Assembly (NCBI GenBank): GCA_045632125.1
Contig: JAZQWC010000014.1
Coordinates: 1 to 10,667, forward strand
Source: CALWPV01 sp045632125
Lineage (GTDB): Bacteria; Bacillota; Clostridia; Lachnospirales; Bianqueaceae
DNA length: 10,667 nucleotides
Direction of reading: 5' to 3'
Positions 5,027 to 10,667 of the stretch are shown in pieces; positions within the stretch are counted from its first letter, which is position 1, and the number at the start of each line of letters is the position of its first letter. Both the position numbers and the translations under genes were made by a program. The notes under the pieces were generated by a model. It was not told the DNA's origin. It made no database searches and saw only the letters and a list, made by a program, of their open reading frames with translations.

Positions 5027-6079
5027 ATGAAAACGAATGTTGTAGTGATTTTTGGCGGCAAGTCTTCGGAACATGATGTATCCTGCATGTCGGCCAACAC
5101 TGTGGTAAATGGATTAAATCCCGATAAATATGAAGTAAGAAAGGTCTTCATTTCTAAGGAAGGCCTGTGGAGATATTACGAGGGCAGCATCGCCGAGATG
5201 GATGCCGAAAAAGTTATTAAAGAGGCTCCGGAAGCTGCGATCTTCCCCGGTCAGGAGAAGGCTAGTCTGATGGTTTGCCGCGAGAGCGGCTGGGAGGCTC
5301 TGCCCATGGATATTGTGATTCCAGTAATGCATGGTAAGAACGGCGAGGACGGTACCATTCAAGGCCTGTTTGAGATTGCGCGTGTGCCTTATGTGGGTTG
5401 CGGCGTGCTGGGTAGTGCGGCTTCGATGGATAAGCTGACCACCAAGCGTATGGTAATGCCGTTGGGCATTCGTCAGGCAAAGTATGAGGCTGTGTTTGGC
5501 TGGGAGCTGAAGCAGATGGAGGCTGTGCTGGACCGTGTGGAAGCTGCGATTCCTTATCCGGTGTATGTTAAGCCTGCCAATGCCGGTTCTTCGATCGGTG
5601 TGTCCAAGGCAAAGGATCGTGCTGAGCTGGAGGCTGCTTTGAAGCTGGCTGCAGAGCATGATGTGCGTATTTTGGTGGAGGAGACCATCATTGGCCGTGA
5701 GATCGAGTGCGCGGTACTGGGCAATGAAGAGCCGAAAGCATCCGGTGTGGGCGAGATTTTGGCAGCAGATACCTTCTATACTTATGACGCAAAATATAAT
5801 AATGCGGAGTCCAAAACCGTGGTGGATCCGGATCTGCCGGCAGAAACCGTTGAGGAGATCCGTCGTGATGCCTGCCTGATCTTCCAGGCTGTGAACGGCC
5901 GCGGCCTGTCCCGCGTGGATTTCTTTGTGGAAGAGGGCACCGGCGAGGTGGTATTTAACGAGATCAACACCTTCCCCGGTTTTACGCATATTAGTATGTA
6001 TCCGATGCTTTGGAAGAATCAGGGCTACACCATTGAGCAGTTGGTGGATGAACTGATCGAACTGGGTTTTAATCGATAA
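5027..6079 (+). CDS. ddl: D-alanine–D-alanine ligase
   Basis: Cytoplasmic ATP-grasp enzyme joining two D-Ala molecules for peptidoglycan precursor synthesis. At 350 aa it is full length. The N-terminal domain has FGGKSSEHDVS (9–19, with the family's active-site E15) and PVMHGKNGEDGTIQG (99–113). The ATP-grasp region has YVKPANAGSSIGVSKA (180–195) and the metal-site segment SRVDFF (295–300) to NEINTFPGFT (311–320). The omega-loop reads YTYDAKYNNAESK (251–263); the tyrosine after AK (Y257) is the residue type seen in D-Ala-D-Ala ligases, whereas D-Ala-D-Lac ligases commonly have Phe, so a dipeptide product is expected. GAGGAGG at 5014–5020 fixes the start. It is the first gene of an operon with murI 14 bases downstream. 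Confidence 0.96.
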   Translation: MKTNVVVIFGGKSSEHDVSCMSANTVVNGLNPDKYEVRKVFISKEGLWRYYEGSIAEMDAEKVIKEAPEAAIFPGQEKASLMVCRESGWEALPMDIVIPVMHGKNGEDGTIQGLFEIARVPYVGCGVLGSAASMDKLTTKRMVMPLGIRQAKYEAVFGWELKQMEAVLDRVEAAIPYPVYVKPANAGSSIGVSKAKDRAELEAALKLAAEHDVRILVEETIIGREIECAVLGNEEPKASGVGEILAADTFYTYDAKYNNAESKTVVDPDLPAETVEEIRRDACLIFQAVNGRGLSRVDFFVEEGTGEVVFNEINTFPGFTHISMYPMLWKNQGYTIEQLVDELIELGFNR

Positions 6080-6093
6080 ATCGAGGAATCGTT

Positions 6094-6897
6094 ATGGATA
6101 ATCGTAAGATCGGTGTATTCGACTCGGGTCTGGGCGGCCTGACGGTGGTGCGCGAAATGCAGAAACTGATGCCGGAGGAGAGCGTGGTGTACTTTGGCGA
6201 TATTGCCCGCCTGCCCTATGGCAGCAAGTCCAAGGAGACCATTACGGAGTTTTCCCATCAGATCATGCGCTTTTTGTTAAAGTCGGATGTGAAGGCTGTG
6301 ATCATTGCCTGCGGTACGGCCAGTGCCAATGCGCTGGAGGATCTGCAGGAGACCTACGATCTGCCCATTACCGGTGTGGTGGAACCGGGTGCGCGGGAGG
6401 CAGCCCGCACGACGAAGAACGGCCGTATTGGTATTACCGGTACCGAGGCCACCATTCGTTCCGGGGCCTATGATCGCCTGCTGAAGGGGCTGGATCCCCG
6501 GACGGAGGTGTTTTCCAAGGCCTGCCCGTTGTTTGTGCCGTTGGTGGAAGAGGGCTGGTTTAAAGATGACATCACCCGCAGCGTGGTGAAGCGTTATCTG
6601 GCGGAGCTCAAGGAGCAGCAGGTGGATACGCTGGTGCTGGGCTGTACCCACTATCCGCTGCTGAAACGCCTGATTGGCGAGGAGATCGGCGAAGAGGTGA
6701 TCCTGGTGAACCCGTCGTCTTCGGTGGTGAAGGAAATGAAGGAATATCTGCAGCAAAATCAGATGCAAAGCGGTGCGGAGCAGGGTGAATATGAGTTTTA
6801 CGTCAGCGACAGCACCGAGAAATTCCGTCAGTTCGGTCAGCAGGTGCTGGAGATCGAAGACCTGAAGGTAAAGAGGATCAATATCGAAAAATATTGA
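6094..6897 (+). CDS. murI: Glutamate racemase
   Basis: Cofactor-independent racemase converting L-Glu to D-Glu for addition by MurD to UDP-MurNAc-L-Ala. It is 267 aa, the normal length. The N-terminal motif is IGVFDSGLGGLTVVREM with D10 and S11, followed by YFGDIARLPYGSKS (33–46). The two catalytic cysteines are C73 in IACGTASA and C184 in LGCTHYPLL, with H186 after the second. The first motif has Gly where many family members have Asn (ACNTA), a common variant. EPGAREA (97–103) is also conserved. The ribosome site GAGGAA (6083–6088) lies in the 14-base gap after ddl. With Ddl it supplies two D-amino-acid building blocks from one transcript. Confidence 0.96.
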   Translation: MDNRKIGVFDSGLGGLTVVREMQKLMPEESVVYFGDIARLPYGSKSKETITEFSHQIMRFLLKSDVKAVIIACGTASANALEDLQETYDLPITGVVEPGAREAARTTKNGRIGITGTEATIRSGAYDRLLKGLDPRTEVFSKACPLFVPLVEEGWFKDDITRSVVKRYLAELKEQQVDTLVLGCTHYPLLKRLIGEEIGEEVILVNPSSSVVKEMKEYLQQNQMQSGAEQGEYEFYVSDSTEKFRQFGQQVLEIEDLKVKRINIEKY

Positions 6898-6904
6898 GGT
6901 TATC

Positions 6905-7327
6905 ATGGAAAAACTGTTACAAATTCAAATGAACAGCCGCTTTCAGGGCGGCAGTGATACACTGAAAAAACGTCTGGATGCCCGCTATCGCCTGATCTAC
7001 GGCGAGGCGCGCCTGGCCTATAAGCAGCAGTTGGATCCGGCAAGCGCGGCATTTACGCCCGAGGTGCTGATCGTACTCATCGATAAGGAAGGAAAGCCTT
7101 ACCGCGTTACCATGAAGCGGCCGGGCAGCAATTTCAAACTGACATTTATTAAGGGCGAAACCTGTACGGCGCAGTATGACACGCCGGCCGGGCTCATGGA
7201 GTTAAACCTGCTGACGCAGGAAATGGACGGCAGCTTTACCGAAGACGGTGTACAATTGCATCTGAAGTATGAACTGCAGCTGGGAGCTGATTCGCTGGGC
7301 ATTACGGAGCTGAGCATCCGCGGCTGA
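6905..7327 (+). CDS. ywiB: DUF1934 (YwiB-like) beta-barrel protein
   Basis: Small cytoplasmic protein of 140 aa, matching the DUF1934/YwiB family, which adopts a calycin-like beta-barrel of unknown function. Visible hallmarks are YRLIYGEARLAYKQQ, where the family has a strand ending in a YxE-type motif, then VTMKRPGSNFKLTFIKGE (the R.G......F..G core), the tyrosine-containing AQYDTPAGLMELNLLT, and the terminal LHLKYELQLG strand. The ribosome site GAGG overlaps the murI stop codon and the gap is seven bases, so it is translationally close-coupled. In many Bacillota this gene precedes argS; here it is followed instead by a GC-rich tail and a terminator. Function is unknown; the operon hints at a cell-wall or amino-acid-related role only by association. 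Confidence 0.82.
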   Translation: MEKLLQIQMNSRFQGGSDTLKKRLDARYRLIYGEARLAYKQQLDPASAAFTPEVLIVLIDKEGKPYRVTMKRPGSNFKLTFIKGETCTAQYDTPAGLMELNLLTQEMDGSFTEDGVQLHLKYELQLGADSLGITELSIRG

Positions 7328-7419
7328 GGCAGAGGCGGAGCGAGGCGCTGCGGCGTGCGGCGGCGAGCGAAAGGCAATTGCATGAGCGGTTTGCGCAGGA
7401 GCGCAGTGAATTAAAATAA
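7328..7419 (+). other. GC-rich tail with an open -1 frame
   Basis: The 50 bases from 7322 are 39/50 G+C (78%), far above the surroundings. In the -1 frame relative to ywiB, a stop-free stretch runs from about 7291, through the ywiB stop, to a TAA at 7417–7419. Its translation is rich in Arg, Glu and Ala and ends in LHERFAQERSELK, like a helical coiled-coil tail. There is no start codon in that frame and no obvious slippery heptamer. It may be a decayed gene end, a frameshifted extension, or coincidence. Confidence 0.4.
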
Positions 7420-7425
7420 AAAGAA

Positions 7426-7456
7426 AAGGGAATCTTTCGAGTTGAAAGATTCCCTT
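7426..7456 (-). terminator. Terminator between ywiB and the convergent membrane-protein gene
   Basis: AAGGGAATCTTTC (7426–7438) and GAAAGATTCCCTT (7444–7456) form a perfect 13-bp stem with a five-base loop. On the minus strand it is followed by TTCTTTTTATTTT, so it fits best as the terminator of the minus-strand gene. It may also stop the ddl operon from the other side. Confidence 0.88.
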
Positions 7457-7471
7457 GATTTGTTTGTAGGC

Positions 7472-7939
7472 TTATTTTTTGTCCTGCATGTCCTGGATCT
7501 TGTTGGCCAGTTTTTCGCGCCAGGTGAGCTTGCGCTCGAATTCCACTTTCTTTTCGCCCTTTTTCTGGGTGGTGTAGCCCAGGATGTAACCGCCGGATAC
7601 TTCCAGCTTTACGATCTTTTTCACGGGCAGAGCTTCGAAGGTGTTTTTGTCGGTGAACATAGTGATGATCTGGGGACCAACTTTGATTTTGACAAGCGGC
7701 ACTTTAACGAAGCGCATACGTCTGGGCACTTCAGCCATAACGGATTTGGGCATGTTGGCTGCGGTGATTTTGGTACGTTTTTTATCGATGATCAGTGCGG
7801 AAATGGTCTGCTTGTTCTGCTGGATCATGTGAGCGGAAGCAGCCTGCTTTTTCTGCATCTTTTTACCGACAAAGTACAAAATAGCAAAAATGATTGCAAT
7901 TACGATCAGAATAGTAAAAATAATTCCGAGAGCGTCCAT
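7472..7939 (-). CDS. Single-span membrane protein of unknown function
   Basis: Protein of 155 aa that I do not recognise beyond a likeness to uncharacterised proteins of anaerobic Bacillota. Residues 4–24 are a strongly hydrophobic helix with few charges before it, followed by KKMQKKQ, so an N-out/C-in anchor with a cytoplasmic domain is likely by the positive-inside rule. The rest, about 40–125, looks beta-rich (SALIIDKKRTKITA, VPLVKIKVGPQIITMF, KLEVSGGYILGY) and the tail from about 126 is very basic and helical. GGAGG (7947–7951) precedes the ATG by seven bases. It has its own near-consensus promoter, a leader hairpin and a terminator, so it is monocistronic. Biased codon use suggests good expression. 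YajC-like topology is superficially similar, but the domain does not match YajC. Confidence 0.75.
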   Translation of the reverse strand: MDALGIIFTILIVIAIIFAILYFVGKKMQKKQAASAHMIQQNKQTISALIIDKKRTKITAANMPKSVMAEVPRRMRFVKVPLVKIKVGPQIITMFTDKNTFEALPVKKIVKLEVSGGYILGYTTQKKGEKKVEFERKLTWREKLANKIQDMQDKK

Positions 7940-7976
7940 GGATGAACCTCCTTTAATATGTTAAACTTAAGTACTA

Positions 7977-7998
7977 GCCGTCTGATTGAGCGGACGGC
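7977..7998 (-). promoter_or_regulatory. Leader hairpin of the membrane-protein gene
   Basis: GCCGTC (7977–7982) and GACGGC (7993–7998) form a 6-bp GC-rich stem, extendable by one wobble pair, about 12 bases after the predicted transcription start. It is not followed by a T-run, so it is probably a 5' stabilising stem or a regulatory site. Confidence 0.45.
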
Positions 7999-8017
7999 GA
8001 AAGATACGCTAAATAAT

Positions 8018-8046
8018 AGTTTAGTCCATTTGGGCGCAATAGTCAA
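8018..8046 (-). promoter_or_regulatory. Promoter of the membrane-protein gene
   Basis: The minus strand reads TTGACT (8046–8041), exactly 17 bases, then TAAACT (8023–8018). The leader to the ATG at 7939 is about 70 bases. Confidence 0.8.
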
Positions 8047-8057
8047 TAAGATTTTTC

Positions 8058-8086
8058 TTGAAAAGTGGATAAATGTGATTTATACT
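8058..8086 (+). promoter_or_regulatory. Promoter of cls
   Basis: TTGAAA (8058–8063), a 17-base spacer and TATACT (8081–8086). A second TATAAT at 8091–8096 lies in the same AT-rich stretch but lacks a matching -35. Confidence 0.7.
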
Positions 8087-8110
8087 ATACTATAATACTT
8101 TTTTTCGGGC

Positions 8111-8155
8111 TGCAGTCGGCGCGGAAGGTTGCATGGGAGGCGGCGTAAGACTGCA
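8111..8155 (+). promoter_or_regulatory. Structured leader of cls
   Basis: TGCAGTC (8111–8117) and GACTGCA (8149–8155) could close a 7-bp stem around a 31-base GC-rich interior. The predicted leader is about 98 bases, longer than others in the window. I recognise no known riboswitch class in it. Confidence 0.35.
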
Positions 8156-8190
8156 ATGTGTACAGACTTTGATTTGGAAGGAGGAGCAAA

Positions 8191-9723
8191 ATGGGAGAAG
8201 CTTTTTCAGATTTTTGGGCGAATATTACGCAGTATATCTTTTGGTTTAATATGCTGCTGGGTGTGCTTTTGGTGTTCTTCGAACGGAAAAATACCAGTAC
8301 GCTATGGGCCTGGCTGCTTGTAATGTTTTTTGCACCGGTGCTGGGTTTCCTTGTGTATTTGTACATGGGGCAGGATCTGCGTAAAACCAAGATGTTTAAG
8401 GCAAAGCAGGCGGAGGATATGAATCAGATCGCCGAGATCCAGCGGCGGCGCATCGATAGCGGGCAAAATCGTTCCATCATTGAAAGCCGGATCGATACCC
8501 GGCGGGATGGCTATGAGCAATATGAACGGTATATGGATACCCTGCGGATGCTGCTGAGCAGTGGTCAGTCGGTCATTAGTGATAACAACTATGTGGATAT
8601 TTTCACCGATGGTGAGGATAAGTTCACCAGTTTGCTGGCGGACCTGCGGCAGGCCACCCGATATATTTATATTCAGTACTATATTTTCCGGGGTGATGAA
8701 CTGGGAAATCAGGTGATGGATATTCTGTGCCAGAAGGCGCGGGAAGGCGTAGATGTGCGCCTGCTGACCGATGGCATGGGCAGTATGACGGTGAAAAAGG
8801 AATTTTTCAAACGGCTTAGGGCAGCCGGAGGTAAGGTGGTTGTATTCTTCCCGCCCTTTATTCCGTATTTGAATTTCCGTGTTAATTTTAGAAATCATCG
8901 CAAATTGGTGATCGTGGATGGCCGTATTGGCTATGTAGGTGGTTTTAATGTGGGCGATGAGTATCTAAGTAAAGGAAAGCTTGGATATTGGCGCGATACC
9001 CACCTGCGCATTCAGGGTAATGCGGTGGATGATATGGAGATGCGGTTTTTGCTGGACTGGAACTATGCCAGCCCCAGTAAGATCCGCCGTGATAAATTTT
9101 ATGGCCGAAACCGTGCCGAGGAGGAATACATTCCCTGTGTGCGGCGGTATCCGGGAGCGCATCCTAAGTTTAGCAATGTTGTGATGCAGATCGTTTCCAG
9201 CGGTCCTGACTCGCAGTGGCAGAATATTCGAAATGGCTACTTGAAGTTTATTACGGAAGCGGAAAAGAAGATCTACATTACCACGCCTTATTTGGTGCTG
9301 GATGAGGTGCTGCTGGATAACCTTCGGGTGGCGGCTCTATCAGGTTTGGACGTGAGGATCATCATTCCCGGCAAGGCCGATCATATGATGATCGATGGTG
9401 CCAACTGGTCTTTCGTGGGAGATCTGCTGGAAGCAGGTGTGCGCTGCTACACCTATGAAAAGGGCTTTGTGCATGCCAAATCCATTGTGGTGGATGACGT
9501 ACTCTGCTCGGTGGGCACTGCGAACATGGATATCCGCAGCTTCAAATTGGACTTTGAAGTAAATGCCTTTATGTATAGTCCTGATATGGCAGCAGAATTG
9601 ACCAGAACCTTTATGTTGGATCTAGAAAGCAGCCGTGAAATCACCCGCGAGCGGTATCGAAGCCGTTCGTTGTGGATGAGATTTAAAGAATCGGTGATGC
9701 GACTTTTTTCACCCTTATTATAA
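8191..9723 (+). CDS. cls: Cardiolipin synthase (phospholipase D family)
   Basis: Membrane enzyme condensing two phosphatidylglycerols to cardiolipin and glycerol. At 510 aa it is a full-length bacterial Cls. The N-terminal PLDc_N region has two membrane spans (about 14–30 and 38–58), ending in GFLVYLYMGQDLRK. Two PLD domains follow, each with an intact HxKxxxxD motif: HRKLVIVDGRIGYVGGFN (236–253; H236, K238, D243) and HAKSIVVDDVLCSVGTANMD (428–447; H428, K430, D435). SFKLDFEVN (450–458) is the conserved segment after the second motif. AAGGAGGAG (8178–8186) gives a strong ribosome site and fixes the start. It stands alone between its own promoter and terminator. Some Bacillota carry several Cls paralogues, so which one this is cannot be told. 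Confidence 0.95.
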   Translation: MGEAFSDFWANITQYIFWFNMLLGVLLVFFERKNTSTLWAWLLVMFFAPVLGFLVYLYMGQDLRKTKMFKAKQAEDMNQIAEIQRRRIDSGQNRSIIESRIDTRRDGYEQYERYMDTLRMLLSSGQSVISDNNYVDIFTDGEDKFTSLLADLRQATRYIYIQYYIFRGDELGNQVMDILCQKAREGVDVRLLTDGMGSMTVKKEFFKRLRAAGGKVVVFFPPFIPYLNFRVNFRNHRKLVIVDGRIGYVGGFNVGDEYLSKGKLGYWRDTHLRIQGNAVDDMEMRFLLDWNYASPSKIRRDKFYGRNRAEEEYIPCVRRYPGAHPKFSNVVMQIVSSGPDSQWQNIRNGYLKFITEAEKKIYITTPYLVLDEVLLDNLRVAALSGLDVRIIIPGKADHMMIDGANWSFVGDLLEAGVRCYTYEKGFVHAKSIVVDDVLCSVGTANMDIRSFKLDFEVNAFMYSPDMAAELTRTFMLDLESSREITRERYRSRSLWMRFKESVMRLFSPLL

Positions 9724-9776
9724 AACAAAGCCTTCTCAGCACTACGGTGGTATGTGCGTGAGAAGGCTTTGTTTTA
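9721..9776 (+). terminator. Long terminator hairpin after cls
   Basis: TAAAACAAAGCCTTCTCA (9721–9738) pairs perfectly over 18 bp with TGAGAAGGCTTTGTTTTA (9759–9776). It is extended inward by GCAC/GTGC across a one-base bulge. The cls stop codon is the first triplet of the stem. A/T ends on both sides make it potentially bidirectional. Confidence 0.85.
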
Positions 9777-9854
9777 TTTGGAGTCTGTTGTCCATGTATA
9801 TGTTTTGATCAAGGCGATCATCGGAAGATATCGTCGACAGATGAATAAAAGCGA

Positions 9855-9901
9855 AAGAAGCCCCGAGCGATCACATACCGTAATGTCGCCCGGGGCTTCT
9901 T
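9855..9901 (-). terminator. Terminator of the decarboxylase operon
   Basis: AAGAAGCCCCG (9855–9865) pairs perfectly with CGGGGCTTCTT (9891–9901), with inner GCG/CGC across a mismatch. Read on the minus strand it is followed by TCGCTTTTATT. It lies 47 bases after the small gene's stop. The 78 bases between this and the cls terminator (9777–9854) hold only a short TGATC–N5–GATCA inverted repeat at 9806–9820. Confidence 0.7.
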
Positions 9902-9948
9902 AAGAACTCCATACTACTGTAGCGCGAGACGGAGCTGCTTTTTAATTA

Positions 9949-10101
9949 TTATTTCAATACTGCGGTCATCAATTTAATAAAAGCAAGAATGATGGCCATT
10001 ACAACAAAGATACCCAACATGCCTTTCCACATTACATCAAGAGAATCCATAATGTTTTGCATCTGTAGGGAGAGAGAAAATAATGCATTTGCAATACTCA
10101 T
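9949..10101 (-). CDS. Small OadG-like membrane protein of a sodium-pumping decarboxylase
   Basis: A 50-aa protein translated by hand from the minus strand, short enough to be missed by automatic calling. It begins MSIANALFSLSLQ, then has a single hydrophobic helix around residues 26–44 (MWKGMLGIFVVMAIILAFIK within it) and ends in LMTAVLK. The single N-terminal span after a short amphipathic start resembles the gamma (OadG) or small epsilon-type subunits that help assemble Na+-translocating decarboxylases. AAAGGAGG (10111–10118) overlaps the beta-subunit stop codon and sits nine bases from the ATG at 10101. An out-of-frame ATG at 10108 is only two bases from the ribosome site and is rejected. 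No C-terminal zinc-binding extension of full-length OadG is present. It is co-transcribed with the beta subunit. Confidence 0.72.
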   Translation of the reverse strand: MSIANALFSLSLQMQNIMDSLDVMWKGMLGIFVVMAIILAFIKLMTAVLK

Positions 10102-10110
10102 GTTTCATAG

Positions 10111-10118
10111 CCTCCTTT
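10111..10118 (-). promoter_or_regulatory. Ribosome binding site of the small OadG-like gene
   Basis: AAAGGAGG on the minus strand overlaps the upstream gene's TAA (10119–10117), implying translational coupling. It selects the ATG at 10101 (nine-base spacing) over the one at 10108. Confidence 0.75.
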
Positions 10119-10667
10119 AGATTAATTGAGCGACCAGACTCAAAATCATACCACCGGCTACTACGGAACCGATCTGACCGGCTACGTTAGCGCCAACAGC
10201 GTGCATCAGCAGGTGGTTGGTGGGATCTTCTTTCAGACCCATCTTCTGGATTACACGGGCAGACATGGGGAATGCGGAGATACCGGCAGCACCAACCATG
10301 GGGTTGATCTTGTTCTTGGAAAACAGATTCATGAACTTAGCAAACATGCAACCGGCGATGGTATCGAAGATGAACGCGATCAGACCGATACCCATGATCA
10401 TCAGAGTTTGCAGAGAAACGAAGTCTTCAGCTTTCATACTGAAGGAGATGGTAATACCCAGCAGCAGAGTGATCAGGTTAGCCAGTTCCTTCTGAGCGGT
10501 CTCGGACAGGCTCTTCAGCACGCCGCACTCGCGGATCAGGTTACCGAACATCAGGAAACCTACCAGAGAAACGGAGGTGGGAGCTACCAGACCGGCGATA
10601 ATGGTAACGATAACCGGGAAGAAGATACGAGTCTTCTTAGAAACAGCAGCGGGGTTGTAAGGCATCT
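10117..10667 (-). CDS. Sodium ion-translocating decarboxylase beta subunit, C-terminal part
   Basis: Partial gene: the 5' end lies beyond the window. The visible 182 or so residues match the C-terminal half of OadB/GcdB/MmdB proteins, the membrane subunit that couples decarboxylation of a biotin-bound carboxyl group to Na+ export. Hallmarks are APTSVSLVGFLMFGNLIREC, LLLGITISFSM, NPMVGAAGISAFPMSARV and LLMHAVGANVAGQIGS, in family order, with several membrane spans. The methionine near 10665 is internal, not the start. The SAFPMSARV and HAVGANVAGQ variants differ from classical OadB (SAVPMAARV, HAMGPNVAG as I recall), but they do not settle whether the substrate is oxaloacetate, glutaconyl-CoA or methylmalonyl-CoA. 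A small OadG-like gene follows. The gene uses highly biased codons, consistent with strong expression. Confidence 0.93.
   Translation of the reverse strand, partial: MPYNPAAVSKKTRIFFPVIVTIIAGLVAPTSVSLVGFLMFGNLIRECGVLKSLSETAQKELANLITLLLGITISFSMKAEDFVSLQTLMIMGIGLIAFIFDTIAGCMFAKFMNLFSKNKINPMVGAAGISAFPMSARVIQKMGLKEDPTNHLLMHAVGANVAGQIGSVVAGGMILSLVAQLI

Noticed and set aside
6310..6330. Loss of the murI catalytic motif (ACGTASA instead of ACNTASA)
   Set aside because: The catalytic cysteine is kept, and Gly at the Asn position is a known variant; the second cysteine motif and the N-terminal Asp-Ser are intact.
6585..6732. GTGGTGAA occurrences in murI resembling the array motif
   Set aside because: They encode Val-Val-Lys in frame within a conserved protein, are not inverted or regularly spaced, and match only part of the 10-mer.
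7442..7945. 167-aa plus-strand reading frame opposite the membrane-protein gene
   Set aside because: It begins inside a terminator hairpin and its sequence is the reverse-frame shadow of the minus-strand gene, which has a promoter, ribosome site and membrane segment.
9806..9820. TGATC–N5–GATCA as a functional operator
   Set aside because: It is a five-base inverted repeat between two convergent terminators with no promoter nearby; this is well within chance.

Overview
The window looks like chromosomal DNA of an anaerobic Bacillota (Clostridia or Negativicutes type). The pointers are a NiaR-type 3H repressor, a stand-alone PTS_EIIC_2 permease, a murI–DUF1934 (YwiB) pair, a VanY-type carboxypeptidase, a PLDc_N cardiolipin synthase and a sodium-pumping decarboxylase. 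Strong AGGAGG ribosome sites and sigma-A-like promoters agree with this. No single feature fixes the genus. Most genes are chromosomal housekeeping; the unusual part is the stretch between about 1742 and 2850.

Layout. (1) 1–1741, plus strand: a NiaR-like repressor and a PTS_EIIC_2/PfoR-like membrane protein form a two-gene operon ended by a hairpin terminator. (2) 1742–2044: a convergent intergenic region carrying eight copies of a 10-bp motif (TTCACCACCA or its complement) in strictly alternating orientation, bounding four cassettes of 52, 52, 52 and 51 bp. (3) 2045–2850, minus strand: an orphan PD-(D/E)XK-like nuclease-fold protein, with its terminator touching the repeat array. (4) 2900–4062, minus strand: a membrane-anchored VanY/M15 carboxypeptidase with a palindrome over its promoter. 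(5) 4075–4349, minus strand: tRNA-Ser(UGA) and tRNA-Glu(UUC), with a perfect-consensus promoter and a terminator. (6) 4375–4960, plus strand: a small, apparently highly expressed flavodoxin-fold protein, divergent from the tRNAs. (7) 4962–7456, plus strand: the ddl–murI–ywiB operon, making D-Ala-D-Ala and D-Glu for peptidoglycan, with a GC-rich tail. (8) 7472–8046, minus strand: a single-span membrane protein of unknown function. (9) 8058–9776, plus strand: cardiolipin synthase with a roughly 100-nt leader and a very long terminator hairpin. (10) 9855–10667, minus strand: a 50-aa OadG-like membrane protein and the C-terminal part of a decarboxylase beta subunit that runs off the window.

Functional picture. 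Cell-envelope functions dominate: Ddl makes the D-Ala-D-Ala dipeptide, MurI makes D-glutamate, the VanY-like enzyme probably trims terminal D-Ala, and Cls makes cardiolipin. The decarboxylase locus belongs to sodium-coupled fermentative energy metabolism. The most novel candidate is the regular alternating-repeat array beside the orphan nuclease-fold gene. The geometry is read directly from the sequence; any functional link between array and gene is inference.
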